Source: Paenibacillus terricola (lineage in GTDB: Bacteria; Bacillota; Bacilli; Paenibacillales; Paenibacillaceae). From it: 64,000 bases of DNA. The notes under the pieces are model-generated. The model had not been told where the DNA came from, did no database searches, and saw only the letters and a program-made list of their open reading frames with translations. How positions within the stretch are numbered: position 1 is the stretch's first letter; every line of letters starts with the position of its first letter. Made by a program: the position numbers and the translations under genes. Shown piece by piece: positions 1 through 9,543 of this stretch. Location of the stretch: the NCBI RefSeq assembly GCF_014779765.1, contig NZ_JACXZA010000008.1, forward strand, positions 176,096 through 240,095, given 5' to 3'.

Positions 1-1488
1 GATGATAAGGCGATTCATGCATCGTCTGAGCAGATTGCGGGTTGGTTTACGAAGGAAGTGTTTCATATTCATCCCGTCGATGATGACAACAGAAGTGACG
101 TGAATATTACGACCTGGAATGGAATGCCGTTGACTATAGATGAAGAGACAGGTGTGCTGCTTGTTGGCGATGGACGTGCATCTGAAACGGCTAATGTCGT
201 AAATGTCGGCGGTATAGAGGAAGTCGAGCATTCAAGTGTTGGAACGCCGCCAGCCGAAGCTTTCGAGTTGGAATGCGTGGCGAACGGGGTTAATGTAGCT
301 GTAGAAGCAGCGCGTGGTGCCGATGCTGCAATCGTCGTTGTTGGCAATCATCCTCTAATCAATGGCAAAGAGACGATGGATCGGGCCGACATTACACTGG
401 CGGCTTCACAAGAGCGCCTCGTATTGGAGGTGCTTGCAGCGAACCCGAACACGATTGTCGTCGTTGTCGGCAGCTATCCGTTTGCGTTGAACTCGCTGCA
501 GGAGAAGGTGCCAGCGATACTGTACACTTCTCACGCGGGTCAAGAGCTAGGCCGCGCTGTAGCGGATGTACTGTTCGGTGATGTTAATCCGGCGGGCCGC
601 GTGAATATGACGTGGTATAAGTCCGTGGATCAGCTGCCGCCACTGATGGATTACGACATTATCCAGGGTGGCCGGACGTATCAATATTTCGATGGCGAGC
701 CGCTCTACCCGTTCGGACATGGGCTGTCATATAGCAGCTTCCGATATGACAGACTGGTATTGTCTGACGAACGTGTTGAAGCTGGACCCCAATCGGCTGT
801 TCAAGTTACATGCGATGTAACGAATACGAGCGATCGAATGGGTGAAGAGGTTGTACAGCTCTATACACGACTGGATGTCTCGCGCGTGAAGCGTCCACGC
901 TTGCAGCTGACCGACTTTAAGCGGATTGCATTGGCTCCTGGGGAGACAGTGAGCGTGTCGTTCCAGCTGTCGCTTGATTCGCTTGCAATCTGGGATGTAA
1001 CGCGTGAACGATTCTGTATAGAAGATGGTGAATATGCGATTCTTATCGGTGCTTCGTCTAGTGATATGCGGCTGGAGCAGCGGCTTCGAATCGACGGTGA
1101 GACCATTCCTCCGCGAGATCTTATGCGAGTAACCCGTGCTGCCAACTACGATACTTACGATGGCATTCATCTTGGCGAGTGTACGGAAGGCGGCAGCGCT
1201 GCGATTGTAACGGAAGAGACAGGTTGGATCGCGTTCTGTGACGCGGAGCTTGGAGAGGGAGTCTCTGCGATCGAGCTGAGGGCTTCGAGTAAGGAAGACG
1301 CAGTTGTTGAGATAAGGCTGGATGGACCGGATGGATCGGTTGCGGGTAGATGCGTACTCGTTGCTGGAGAAGGGCGTGCTTGGCGCAGCTTCACTTGCGG
1401 ACTATCGCTCGCTTCAGGCCGCCGCGATGTTTATTTAGTGCTGCAAGGATCGGTGTCGATTAGCTGGTTCCGGTTAATTGGAAGTTAA
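1..1488 (+). CDS. Glycoside hydrolase family 3, C-terminal part (5' truncated by window edge)
   Basis: The reading frame is open from base 1, so the N-terminal part lies outside the window. What remains is the GH3 C-terminal alpha/beta domain (SHAGQELGRAVADVLFGDVNPAGR, read around codon 180-200, then PLYPFGHGLSYSSF), followed by a fibronectin type III-like domain (VTNTSDRMGEEVVQLY, LAPGETVSVSFQ). The last roughly 110 residues, from GLYLGE-like residues near base 1150 to the stop, look like a CBM6-type carbohydrate-binding module ending in SISWFRLIGS. GH3 enzymes with this architecture are beta-glucosidases, beta-xylosidases or related exo-enzymes; the substrate cannot be told from this part. 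A strong terminator follows 4 bases after the stop. Confident on family, not on substrate. Confidence 0.9.
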   Translation, partial: DDKAIHASSEQIAGWFTKEVFHIHPVDDDNRSDVNITTWNGMPLTIDEETGVLLVGDGRASETANVVNVGGIEEVEHSSVGTPPAEAFELECVANGVNVAVEAARGADAAIVVVGNHPLINGKETMDRADITLAASQERLVLEVLAANPNTIVVVVGSYPFALNSLQEKVPAILYTSHAGQELGRAVADVLFGDVNPAGRVNMTWYKSVDQLPPLMDYDIIQGGRTYQYFDGEPLYPFGHGLSYSSFRYDRLVLSDERVEAGPQSAVQVTCDVTNTSDRMGEEVVQLYTRLDVSRVKRPRLQLTDFKRIALAPGETVSVSFQLSLDSLAIWDVTRERFCIEDGEYAILIGASSSDMRLEQRLRIDGETIPPRDLMRVTRAANYDTYDGIHLGECTEGGSAAIVTEETGWIAFCDAELGEGVSAIELRASSKEDAVVEIRLDGPDGSVAGRCVLVAGEGRAWRSFTCGLSLASGRRDVYLVLQGSVSISWFRLIGS

Positions 1489-1492
1489 TTAG

Positions 1493-1535
1493 AAATGGCG
1501 GTGCAGGGATGACTCCCTGACACCGCCATTTCTTT
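1493..1535 (+). terminator. Rho-independent terminator after GH3
   Basis: AAATGGCGGTG-c-AGGGA pairs with TCCCT-ga-CACCGCCATTT around a 4-base loop, followed by TCTTTGTTG. It sits directly behind the GH3 stop codon. Confidence 0.85.
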
Positions 1536-1662
1536 GTTGTTTCATAGGGTTGACTTCTAAAAAAGAACAGTTGAGATAATATCAATTTTTGGAAGGATTG
1601 AAGTATGATTGATATTATTATCTTGGAACCCCGGAAACGATAACTTAATGGAGGATGAACAT

Positions 1663-1965
1663 ATGGCTAACAAACGCCTTATAAAGGGAACAATTGTCAT
1701 TATCGTTGCTGTCATTATTACTTTGTGGATCGCGAGCTTTTTATCGCCTGGGTTAGCAATAAGAAGGTATATTTTCTTTCACTTAAGACCATTACAGAGC
1801 TATACAGTAGAAATAACGGACAAGGATAGACATGATAGGCAGTATGGCTATCTTTATGAGGTTATTGGGTATAGAGATCCCGTTACCAAGAATGACTCAG
1901 GTGTATTCTATTTGAAGAAACACTGGATTTTCTGGACTGTTGCGAGTGTTGGTTCAGGGAGCTAG
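1663..1965 (+). CDS. Small single-pass membrane protein, unknown function
   Basis: About 100 residues. The start at 1663 (MANKRLIKG) is chosen because GGAGG lies 8 bases upstream at 1650-1654; an upstream ATG at 1609 lacks a ribosome site. Basic residues at the N-terminus are followed by one hydrophobic segment (about residues 8-30, rich in Ile and Val), then a soluble tail with YTVEITDKDRHD and a Gly-Ser C-terminus. This predicts an N-in, C-out membrane anchor. I do not recognise the family. It stands alone between a terminator and a convergent AraC gene. Confidence 0.6.
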   Translation: MANKRLIKGTIVIIVAVIITLWIASFLSPGLAIRRYIFFHLRPLQSYTVEITDKDRHDRQYGYLYEVIGYRDPVTKNDSGVFYLKKHWIFWTVASVGSGS

Positions 1966-2001
1966 TAAGCTGACCTATGTTTGGGACAGCAACTTTCTCT
2001 A

Positions 2002-2850
2002 TTATTCAAATTTAGAAGGCGCAACCTGATAATATTTCTTGAACGCCTTCGAGAATGTGAACGGATCCGGGTATCCGAGCAGTGTGGCGATTTGCTGCAC
2101 CGAATATTTGCGCTCGTTGAGATAATCTCTGGCACGGTTCATACGAATCTGGTAGATGTATTGCCCCGGCGTTATGCCAAGCGTCTTCTTGAAGCTCGTA
2201 ATGAAGTATTTCTCCGAAATACCTACAAGCGCAGCCAGTTCATTCACGCGAATGGTCTGATGGATATGATGGCTGATGTACTCAAACACCGGATGCAGCA
2301 GTTCTAAGCTCCCGCTTGTTGTTCTTGTTTCATTCCTTCCTCTGAACGCGCCGGTATATTGGCCTTGCCCGTGCAACTCGATTATCCTCGCAACTACTGC
2401 GGTTAGACATGCCTTCAGATATAGCCGGTTACCGGAAGGGGACTGATCAGCTCTGACTAACGCGTTGGTGCACAGGTCGACTTCTTCCCGTACTAGCTTA
2501 TATGGAACAACACCCGACAGCTGAAAATCATTCAAAATCCGCTGCTGCTTCCCAATCTCGAAGTCGAAATGAATATAGTTGAAGCGGCAGCCTACCTGAT
2601 TGACGGTTGTAGCTTTATACGGGATATCTGGATAGAAGAAAACAACATCGCCTGGATTAGCCAGATGTTCAACACCGTCTATCGTTATCGCAACGGTTCC
2701 TTCTTGTATGAACCACAGATCATAATCAATGTGTGCTCGATGTTCGATCCACGCCCCGTCGTGCTGGAGCGCTAGGAACGATTTCATGCGGAGTGAAATG
2801 AGCTCGGACAGATCACTTAGGATCCCCATATTCGCGGCTTGTTTGTTCAT
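2002..2850 (-). CDS. AraC-family transcriptional regulator, divergent from the GH2 gene
   Basis: About 282 residues. It has an N-terminal cupin-like ligand domain (IEHRAHIDYDLWFIQEG, PGDVVFFYPDIPY) and a C-terminal AraC double helix-turn-helix (VNELAALVGISEKYFITSFKK, then ATLLGYPDPFTFSKAFKKYY). The start at 2850 (MNKQAANMG) is preferred over 2874 because AGAGGA lies 6 bases upstream. It is divergent from the GH2 beta-glucuronidase-type gene across a 170-base promoter region, the usual arrangement for a local activator of that gene. The effector is unknown. Confidence 0.88.
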   Translation of the reverse strand: MNKQAANMGILSDLSELISLRMKSFLALQHDGAWIEHRAHIDYDLWFIQEGTVAITIDGVEHLANPGDVVFFYPDIPYKATTVNQVGCRFNYIHFDFEIGKQQRILNDFQLSGVVPYKLVREEVDLCTNALVRADQSPSGNRLYLKACLTAVVARIIELHGQGQYTGAFRGRNETRTTSGSLELLHPVFEYISHHIHQTIRVNELAALVGISEKYFITSFKKTLGITPGQYIYQIRMNRARDYLNERKYSVQQIATLLGYPDPFTFSKAFKKYYQVAPSKFE

Positions 2851-2930
2851 TATAAATCCTCTACTTATTGACATATAGGTATTGAGATTAGTATAACACT
2901 GGATTTAATGAACGCAAAGGATCGAACTTT

Positions 2931-2959
2931 TTGACATGAAGTCGAAACTATCACATATT
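2931..2959 (+). promoter_or_regulatory. Candidate sigma-A promoter for the GH2 gene
   Basis: TTGACA at 2931-2936 and CATATT at 2954-2959 are separated by 17 bases. A second -10-like TATAAT at 2980-2985 lies closer to the gene but has no good -35, which would suit an AraC-dependent promoter. Which is used cannot be decided from sequence. Confidence 0.4.
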
Positions 2960-3025
2960 CACCTTTCACTTGAGACAACTATAATGAGGTTGAGAAGAAG
3001 TATACGAATAAGGAGTGCATATGTG

Positions 3026-4711
3026 ATGCTGCGGCTTTTTCGAACCAATGAAATACGTCAAGTTGTGGAGCTGGAAGGGGATTGGGACTTCGAGCCGACC
3101 GGGCAAGCGGACACCATACCGGAGAGCTACCAGTATCGGATTCCGGTGCCGGGCTGCTGGGAGATGCATCCGAAGCTTCACACTTATCGCGGTAAAGGGG
3201 TTTATCGCAGAACGATTCATATAGCCGAGAAGACAGCTGTTCGCTTGCTCTTCAAAGGTGTAAGCCACACTGCACGTGTCTTCTTCGACGGTGTAGAGGT
3301 CGCGCAGCATTACAATGCGTATACCCCTTTCACATCACCGCTGATTGCAGACATCGAAGCAGGTGAGCATGAGCTTGTTGTGATGGTCGATAACAGCTTC
3401 AATGAAGACTCCAAGCTGCATATCGCCAATGATTACTACACGTACGGGGGCATTATCCGCCCTGTAGGCATTGAATATATCGAGCCTGTCTATATCAAAC
3501 ATCTTCAATTCACGCCATCTTATGTGAACGGTCAATGGCAGGCTTCCATAGCAGCGGTTGTGACTAATACAAGCACGTCGACGGCACAGGTGCAATTGCA
3601 AGGATTGCTCGGCGATACGCCGATTACCTTCCCGGCTGCACATATTCAAGCTGGAGAAACAACAATGATCCGAACAAGCGGTGAGTTCCATAAAGTCCAG
3701 GCATGGTCTAACGGATCGCCTGCCTTATATAAGCTGCAAGTTCAGCTGTTCCGAGATGGCGAAGCGCAAGCTTCAGACGATCTAATCGAACGCGTTGGCT
3801 TCCGGACGGTAACAACGGCGAACGGACGAATTCAAGTCAATGGCGAGGACATTGTGCTCAAGGGCTTCAATCGTCATGAGGACCACCCGATCGTTGGCGC
3901 ATCGTTCCCCTACCAGCTAATGGTGCAAGATATGGAGCTTATGCTGGAAGCAGGATCGAATGCTGTAAGAACAAGCCACTATCCGAATGACGAGCGTTTT
4001 CTGGATCTATGCGATGAGCGCGGCATCTATGTGTGGGAAGAGAATCATGCAAGAGGGCTCGATATTGAACATATGCGGGATCCGAGATTTCAGGAGCAGT
4101 GCCTCGTATGCAACGAAGAAATGGTCGAGAACCATTACAATCACCCGAGCATCATCATTTGGGGCATCTTGAACGAGTGTGCCAGCAATACCCCCGAAGG
4201 AAGAGAAATGTATCGCGAGCAATTAGCACAGATAAGAGGGATGGATCAATCCCGTCCGCTTACTTATGCGACTCATCATCGGGAGCATGATATATGCTTC
4301 GATCTGGCGGATATCATTTCGTTCAACTTGTATCCGCAGTGGTATACGGATGAAGATCCGGGCGAGCTTGTCGATCGGGCGCGCGGCTGGGCCGAAACGC
4401 TTGGCGGGGCGGGTAAGCCGATTATTATGAGCGAATTTGGCGGTGACGGGTTCTACGGCATGCGTGATGCAAGTCGTGTTCGCGGGACAGAGGAGAGGCA
4501 AGCAGATATTATTGAAAGCAATCTAGCTGCCTACACGTCCAGACCGTATATTTCCGGTATGTTCATCTGGCAGTTCTGCGATTGCCGTGTTGTGGAAGAC
4601 TTGGGCTGGCTGTTCAGCCGTGCTGGCACGCAGAACAGCAAAGGCATCGTTGACAAGTACCGCAGACCGAAGCTGGCTTTCGAGGTTGTGAAGGAATATT
4701 TTAGACAATAG
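3026..4711 (+). CDS. GH2 glycosidase, beta-glucuronidase type
   Basis: About 561 residues with the GH2 order: sugar-binding jelly roll (residues 10-170), Ig-like beta-sandwich (175-265) and TIM barrel (270-561). The acid/base is E384 in ILNECAS and the nucleophile is E470 in IIMSEFGG. An N-x-K-G motif, N537-S-K539-G, occupies the place of the E. coli GusA N566/K568 pair that recognises the glucuronate carboxylate, so beta-glucuronidase fits better than beta-galactosidase. No signal peptide, so it is probably cytoplasmic. The start is ATG at 3026 or GTG at 3023, both served by AGGAG at 3011-3015. It probably releases glucuronate for the uxu genes further right. The regulator is likely the divergent AraC. 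Confidence 0.88.
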   Translation: MLRLFRTNEIRQVVELEGDWDFEPTGQADTIPESYQYRIPVPGCWEMHPKLHTYRGKGVYRRTIHIAEKTAVRLLFKGVSHTARVFFDGVEVAQHYNAYTPFTSPLIADIEAGEHELVVMVDNSFNEDSKLHIANDYYTYGGIIRPVGIEYIEPVYIKHLQFTPSYVNGQWQASIAAVVTNTSTSTAQVQLQGLLGDTPITFPAAHIQAGETTMIRTSGEFHKVQAWSNGSPALYKLQVQLFRDGEAQASDDLIERVGFRTVTTANGRIQVNGEDIVLKGFNRHEDHPIVGASFPYQLMVQDMELMLEAGSNAVRTSHYPNDERFLDLCDERGIYVWEENHARGLDIEHMRDPRFQEQCLVCNEEMVENHYNHPSIIIWGILNECASNTPEGREMYREQLAQIRGMDQSRPLTYATHHREHDICFDLADIISFNLYPQWYTDEDPGELVDRARGWAETLGGAGKPIIMSEFGGDGFYGMRDASRVRGTEERQADIIESNLAAYTSRPYISGMFIWQFCDCRVVEDLGWLFSRAGTQNSKGIVDKYRRPKLAFEVVKEYFRQ

Positions 4712-4943
4712 TAATAACGCTGTTCATTGCATGCCAGAAATACTTCATCAACGGTATGATGCCAGGTTCGGTGAAGGGATAAGGCGATAACTATACTTCA
4801 GTTAATCAACAGACGATAGGTTGCCCAAGCGAATGCATGGGTGCCTGTCGTCTTTATCGTATTTCTCCAGTTATTTCGAACGTCACAGTCGTAGACATCA
4901 TAGCTTCTTGATAGTAAAATTTTGGATAGAGGAGCGTGTTGAA

Positions 4944-5483
4944 TTGACCTTAATCACGATGAAGCAAACGGAATTTGACTCGATGAGTGACGAGAGACTT
5001 AGTTGGGTCTGCGTAGAGCCGATGTTAGTTAGCATCCGCGCCAAAGATGCCGCGACGAAGACGCAGGTGATTGGCAGCTTGAACCTAAGCCAGCAGGCGC
5101 TGTGCATGTTTAGGGTGTTCTATGATCATGCGCGGAGTTCAGCAGGCGAAATGTATGCTTGGGTGGCTTACATGCTGCAGACGCCAGGTTATTGGATAGG
5201 TGTAACCAAAGGCTTAAGTTACTTCGGAGATGATCAGATGGTACAGCTGCTTGAGGATACGAGACAGGTCATAGAGGAACATGAGCGAAAGTCAGAGGTC
5301 GAATCGGAATTTCATCCGTTCCGAGATTTAGAGCAGAATCCGGAGTTGGCTAATATAGCAGCTCAATTATATATCAGGTTTCAAGAGATTGAACAAGACA
5401 GCATCAAGCGTATCAGTTCGTTTATACGATTGAACCCGCAGCATTTTGTACAAATTGAAGATGAAGTTGTTAAGGAAGTTTAG
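4944..5483 (+). CDS. Uncharacterised soluble protein
   Basis: About 179 residues. A TTG start at 4944 is inferred because GAGGAG at 4929-4934 sits 9 bases upstream; the frame is open further up but without a ribosome site. It is mostly helical and charged, with acidic stretches (LLEDTRQVIEEHERKSEVESE) and no membrane segment or signal. The frame is followed by a weak terminator. I do not recognise the family, and the neighbours give no functional hint. Confidence 0.6.
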   Translation: MTLITMKQTEFDSMSDERLSWVCVEPMLVSIRAKDAATKTQVIGSLNLSQQALCMFRVFYDHARSSAGEMYAWVAYMLQTPGYWIGVTKGLSYFGDDQMVQLLEDTRQVIEEHERKSEVESEFHPFRDLEQNPELANIAAQLYIRFQEIEQDSIKRISSFIRLNPQHFVQIEDEVVKEV

Positions 5484-5494
5484 ATGTGTGATAG

Positions 5495-5526
5495 AGGGGA
5501 CTGTCCGTGATCGGGCAGTCTCTTGT
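5495..5526 (+). terminator. Probable terminator
   Basis: GGGACTGTCC and GGGCAGTCTC form a roughly 10-pair stem with G-T pairs, followed by TTGTGT. The T-tract is weak. Confidence 0.5.
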
Positions 5527-5744
5527 GTATATACAATGGAGATTCTCGCAAGTTAATGGGTTAACCTCTTAATATTAGATAGAGTTGGATGAATGCATGC
5601 GTTAATTCAACATTGTTCTGAAAAAATTCCTGCCGAAAACCTTCCCGATTGCATCTTCTTATTTGGAAATGGAAGCGTTCTTGTTTTATAATAGAACAGA
5701 TGAGAGCTAGATAATTTATAATACTCCGAATTTATATTCTATGG

Positions 5745-5792
5745 TATGATAGCTCTACAAGGTTAGTTAACAAATAGGTTAACTAATTAACC
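5745..5792 (+). promoter_or_regulatory. -10 box and twin inverted-repeat operator upstream of the sugar kinase
   Basis: The 346-base gap between the unknown gene and the kinase holds the terminator at 5495-5526, AT-rich DNA with no gene, a TATGAT -10-like box at 5745-5750, and two near-palindromes just downstream: GGTTAGTTAAC at 5761-5771 and GGTTAACTAATTAACC at 5777-5792. They lie where a repressor would block transcription. The core TTAACTA recurs upstream of a GH43 gene and in the GH127/GH43 intergenic region. Confidence 0.5.
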
Positions 5793-5829
5793 AAATTAGG
5801 AACGTATATTGTATGATGGGGGAAAACGC

Positions 5830-7428
5830 ATGAGTCTCGATGTGAAAAATGCTATCCAGAGCGGCAAAACAGTACTGGGTATTGAGCTTGGCTCCACACG
5901 TATCAAAGCCGTTCTTATCGGTGAGGATCATGTTTCGATCGCTTCCGGCGCACACGACTGGGAGAACAGCCTCGAGAACAACATCTGGACGTACAGCATT
6001 GATGCGATTTGGAAGGGCATTCAAGACAGCTATACGAAGATGGCGAATCAAGTGAAAGAGCAATACGGCGTTACGCTTCACACGATTGGCGCAATCGGCT
6101 TCAGCGGTATGATGCACGGTTACGTGGCATTCGACAAATCCGATGAGCTGCTCGTTCCATTCCGTACGTGGAGAAACAATCTGCAAGCGCAAGCATCCGC
6201 AGAATTGACGGAACTGTTCAACTTCCATATTCCGCAGCGCTGGAGCATTGCTCACCTGTATCAGGCGATTCTGAACGGTGAAGAGCATGTGGCGAACATT
6301 AGCTTCCAGACGACGCTGGCTGGCTACATCCATTGGAAGCTGACGGGTCAGAAGGTTCTTGGCGTAGGCGAAGCATCCGGCGTATTCCCGATCGATATCA
6401 ACACGAAACAATTTAACAAGACGATGATCAATCAGTTCAACGAGCTGATCGCTTCCCGCAACCTGCCTTGGAAGCTGGAAGACATCCTGCCAGGCGTATT
6501 GTCTGCTGGCGAAAGCGCTGGCGCGCTGACGGCTGAGGGCGCGAAACTGCTCGACGTTTCCGGCGAGCTGCAAGCCGGCATCCCGCTCTGTCCGCCAGAA
6601 GGTGACGCAGGTACGGGTATGGTCGCAACGAACAGCGTAGCACAACGTACAGGTAACGTATCCGCTGGTACTTCCGTATTCGCAATGGTCGTTCTGGAGA
6701 AAGAATTGTCCCGAGCATATGAAGAGATCGACCTTGTAACCACGCCTACGGGCAGTCTTGTTGCAATGGCTCACTCGAATAACTGCTCTTCGGACCTGAA
6801 CGCATGGGTTGGTCTGTTCGAGCAATTCGGCAAAGCGATGGGCATGAACTTCGACATGAACACATTGTACGGCACACTGTACAATCTGGCGCTTCAAGGC
6901 GATGCAGATTGCGGCGGCCTGCTGGCATACGGCTACCTGTCGGGCGAGCACATGACGCACTTCGAAGAAGGACGTCCATTGTTCGTACGTTCGTCGGACA
7001 GCAACTTCAACCTGCCGAACTTCATGCGTGTTCACCTGTCGACGGCGCTGGGCGCACTGAAGATTGGTATGGACATCTTGCTGAAGGAAGAGGGCGTGAA
7101 GCTGGACGAGATCCTCGGCCACGGCGGTCTGTTCAAGACGAAGGGTGTAGGTCAGCGCATTATGGCTGGCGCGCTCAACGTTCCAGTTTCCGTTATGGAA
7201 ACAGCTGGCGAAGGCGGCGCTTGGGGTATTGCCCTGCTTGCTTCCTACATGATCAACAAATCGGGTAACGAAACGCTCGAAGAGTACCTCAGCGGCAAAG
7301 TATTCGCAGGCCAAGCGGGCGAGACGATCGCTCCGGACGCGAAGGACGTTGAAGGTTTCGAAGTATTCATGGAGCGCTACAAGCGCGGCCTCGCAATCGA
7401 GCGTGCCGCTGTAGAGAACCTGATCTAA
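5830..7428 (+). CDS. FGGY-family carbohydrate kinase (xylulokinase/ribulokinase-like)
   Basis: About 532 residues. It phosphorylates a sugar with ATP in the cytoplasm. The FGGY fold is seen from the N-terminal phosphate-binding loop [15 protein letters not shown] (residues 16-30; Glu where most kinases have Asp), [19 protein letters not shown] and, in the ATP domain, [14 protein letters not shown] and [14 protein letters not shown]. Start 5830 (MSLDVK) follows a GGGGG ribosome site; the upstream ATG has none. From memory, this branch is close to a kinase found beside araA/araD in Bacteroidetes, where it acts as L-ribulokinase, which would suit the arabinose-releasing enzymes here. Xylulokinase is the alternative. 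Monocistronic, with operators upstream and a strong terminator downstream. Confidence 0.85.
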   Translation: MSLDVKNAIQSGKTVLGIELGSTRIKAVLIGEDHVSIASGAHDWENSLENNIWTYSIDAIWKGIQDSYTKMANQVKEQYGVTLHTIGAIGFSGMMHGYVAFDKSDELLVPFRTWRNNLQAQASAELTELFNFHIPQRWSIAHLYQAILNGEEHVANISFQTTLAGYIHWKLTGQKVLGVGEASGVFPIDINTKQFNKTMINQFNELIASRNLPWKLEDILPGVLSAGESAGALTAEGAKLLDVSGELQAGIPLCPPEGDAGTGMVATNSVAQRTGNVSAGTSVFAMVVLEKELSRAYEEIDLVTTPTGSLVAMAHSNNCSSDLNAWVGLFEQFGKAMGMNFDMNTLYGTLYNLALQGDADCGGLLAYGYLSGEHMTHFEEGRPLFVRSSDSNFNLPNFMRVHLSTALGALKIGMDILLKEEGVKLDEILGHGGLFKTKGVGQRIMAGALNVPVSVMETAGEGGAWGIALLASYMINKSGNETLEEYLSGKVFAGQAGETIAPDAKDVEGFEVFMERYKRGLAIERAAVENLI

Positions 7429-7448
7429 TCGAATCTTGTGTACGAATA

Positions 7449-7486
7449 GCAAAGGAGCTGACTGCCATGGCGGTCAGCTCCTTTGC
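7449..7486. terminator. Bidirectional terminator between kinase and solute-binding protein gene
   Basis: GCAAAGGAGCTGACTGCC and its near-perfect complement GGCGGTCAGCTCCTTTGC form a long stem with almost no loop. The two genes converge on it. Confidence 0.8.
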
Positions 7487-7490
7487 TGCA

Positions 7491-8771
7491 TTAGTCCAAA
7501 TCGCTTGTCGTGTGATTCTTAAGCTCCGTAATCGATTTGTCGATCGCTAATTTCATTGCGCTCAATACCTCTGATAGATTCTGCTCGCGGTCGATCGCTT
7601 TCTGGAAGAATGGTCCGGCGGTTAGATATGCTGTGCCCTCATAAGGACTGATTGCGCCGATGTTAGGCAGCTTATTCTGGAAGAAAGCTTCGAGATGCTT
7701 ACCCTGGATCGATTGAACCTCCGTACCGTACGCGCGCATGATTTCGCTATCTGCGAGTACCGGAGCGATGCCGTTCTTCGAGTTCTGCAGCTGAACATCC
7801 GGCGACAACAAGTATTGTATAACTTCCATTGCTTTTTGTTTATTCTTGCTTTGAGCAGTAAGCATCAGATTAAGCGTTCGGTTACCCGGACCCACTGATG
7901 GGACGTCATCCAACGTAGGGAACGATACAAGATCGATGTCTTGACTAGCGCTGCCGCCTTGCAGGAAATCAAGCCCATAGCCGAGTGCCATCGCAATTTT
8001 TCCCTGCTCTGTGAATGCTCTAACGTTCCCGGCATACTCCATGCCATTGCCAGCAATGCTGTAGATTTCCCGAATGTTCTCGAATAGCTGCTTCCATCCA
8101 TCGCTGTCAACTTGCGCTCGATCGGTGCCCGCATCCAGGAACGAGAGACCTCGTTGATCGATCAAGGAGACGAAGCTCAAGTCTGTGAATATAGGTTCGA
8201 GTCCATGGATGTTCATTTTGTTTGAGAACTGCTTGGCCAGATTGAGCGTATCCGTCCACGTCATACCATCCGTGGGGTAAGGAACGCCGACTTGATCGAA
8301 TACGGTCTTGTTGTAATACAAAGCATATAAATAACGGCTGTATGGAAGGGCATAGATTTGTTCTCCCGTTCCGTATGATCTTACATGGTCGATTAGTCCG
8401 GGTTCGAAGGCGTTCAAGTCGATCTCTGATTGCTGGATTAGCGGTGTCATATCGTATTGGACTTTATCGAACAGTTCTTGCGGGATGGTTACGCGATCGA
8501 TATCCATAATAATGTCAGGTACATCGTTCGCTTCGATTCGCTGCTTCATCTGTGTTGGGTTAAGGGATACGAATTCGAAGGTGATCTCCGGAAACTGCTT
8601 TTTGAGCAAATCCATTGTAACGCCGGGGAGGGGCGGAGACGCTGCGAATGACAGCTGGTACGTTTCATTCGGGTCTGGTTTGTCCTCTTGGTCTTTCGAG
8701 CAGGCAGAGAATATAGAGGCAGACAGCAGCAGGAATACCGCTGCGAGTATTGGAATTCGTTTCTTCATCAT
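7491..8771 (-). CDS. Family 1 extracellular solute-binding lipoprotein linked to an ABC-2 exporter
   Basis: About 426 residues. A lipoprotein signal MKKRIPILAAVFLLLSAS ends at a lipobox with C24 (IFSAC), followed by a polar linker and a type 1 substrate-binding fold (LYALYYNKTVFDQVGVPYPTDG, AMALGYGLDF, AMEVIQYLLSPDVQ). Such proteins usually deliver sugars to MalFG-type importers. Here it is the last gene of an operon with an ABC-2 type permease and ATPase instead. Its AGGAG overlaps the permease stop codon, and the start at 8771 lies 10 bases beyond that stop, so translation is probably coupled. It may bind an antimicrobial or a signal rather than a nutrient (inference). No sugar permease lies nearby. 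Confidence 0.88.
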   Translation of the reverse strand: MMKKRIPILAAVFLLLSASIFSACSKDQEDKPDPNETYQLSFAASPPLPGVTMDLLKKQFPEITFEFVSLNPTQMKQRIEANDVPDIIMDIDRVTIPQELFDKVQYDMTPLIQQSEIDLNAFEPGLIDHVRSYGTGEQIYALPYSRYLYALYYNKTVFDQVGVPYPTDGMTWTDTLNLAKQFSNKMNIHGLEPIFTDLSFVSLIDQRGLSFLDAGTDRAQVDSDGWKQLFENIREIYSIAGNGMEYAGNVRAFTEQGKIAMALGYGLDFLQGGSASQDIDLVSFPTLDDVPSVGPGNRTLNLMLTAQSKNKQKAMEVIQYLLSPDVQLQNSKNGIAPVLADSEIMRAYGTEVQSIQGKHLEAFFQNKLPNIGAISPYEGTAYLTAGPFFQKAIDREQNLSEVLSAMKLAIDKSITELKNHTTSDLD

Positions 8772-8781
8772 CAACCGCTCC

Positions 8782-9543
8782 TTATGTATTCGCAATATCG
8801 ATTCTTCTATACAGTCGAAAATTAATGAGCAAGGGCACAACAAACAGCAAGAGCAGACTGATCATGCCCTTCCAATCATCAAGCGCTGGAGTGGCATTCG
8901 GATTATTAGGGAAATAGCTGCTTATGATGACGATTGGAGCGGCCCAAGGATACCATAAACCAATGGTAGGTGAGTTGATAGTAATGGCTCCTGAGATCAA
9001 TACGATCAGGCCATAAATGGTTGACGCGATGTAGCTCTTGAATATGATACTTATCAGTGCAGCGGCAGGGACGAAGCATAGCACCATGAGAAACAGCAAT
9101 CCATAGATGCGCATGTAATGCTCGATCATCGCGAGTGTAAGCGACGGGTGTCCAGGCAGCAGCAAGCCTGCACCGATTGTTGCAGCGAATTCCAGCAGAA
9201 TCAGAATGAATAGCAGCGGGATGATAACCAAATATTTGCCGATCAGAAACCAGTTGCGCGGATACCGATAAGTAAAGATGACATTCGCGGTATTGTCTTG
9301 GTATTCTCTTGCGATAAGAAATCCAACAAGCAGGGATACAACTATAGGGATAATCAAATAAGATACATAGCGAAAATTCGTAAACATAAGCCAATCCCAA
9401 GAGAACAACGTTCCGTGATTGCGCTTCTGGTATAGAATCGCGGAAAGTTCGAGAAATCCGGTGAATAGTGCACTGCCAGCGATAATCCATTCCAAGTGCA
9501 AACGTCGCAGCTTAATTATCTCACAGCGCAAGATACTGAGCAT
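8782..9543 (-). CDS. ABC-2 type transporter permease (BcrB/LanE-like)
   Basis: 253 residues with about six membrane segments. The N-terminus MLSILRCEIIKLRR is typical of ABC-2 permeases of the lantibiotic-immunity and bacitracin-export type, and there is an amphipathic EYQDNTANVIFTYRYPR motif after the second membrane segment, as in those families. It starts with GGGAGG 9 bases upstream and overlaps the ATPase gene by 23 bases. It should form the membrane channel for the ATPase encoded immediately upstream, exporting or expelling a membrane-active compound. Substrate unknown. Confidence 0.82.
   Translation of the reverse strand: MLSILRCEIIKLRRLHLEWIIAGSALFTGFLELSAILYQKRNHGTLFSWDWLMFTNFRYVSYLIIPIVVSLLVGFLIAREYQDNTANVIFTYRYPRNWFLIGKYLVIIPLLFILILLEFAATIGAGLLLPGHPSLTLAMIEHYMRIYGLLFLMVLCFVPAAALISIIFKSYIASTIYGLIVLISGAITINSPTIGLWYPWAAPIVIISSYFPNNPNATPALDDWKGMISLLLLFVVPLLINFRLYRRIDIANT

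Noticed and set aside
5779..7452. 557-codon open frame on the minus strand opposite the FGGY kinase
   Set aside because: It is a shadow of the kinase's codon use. The peptide is Arg/Gln/His/Cys-rich with no domain, and the plus-strand kinase is unmistakable.
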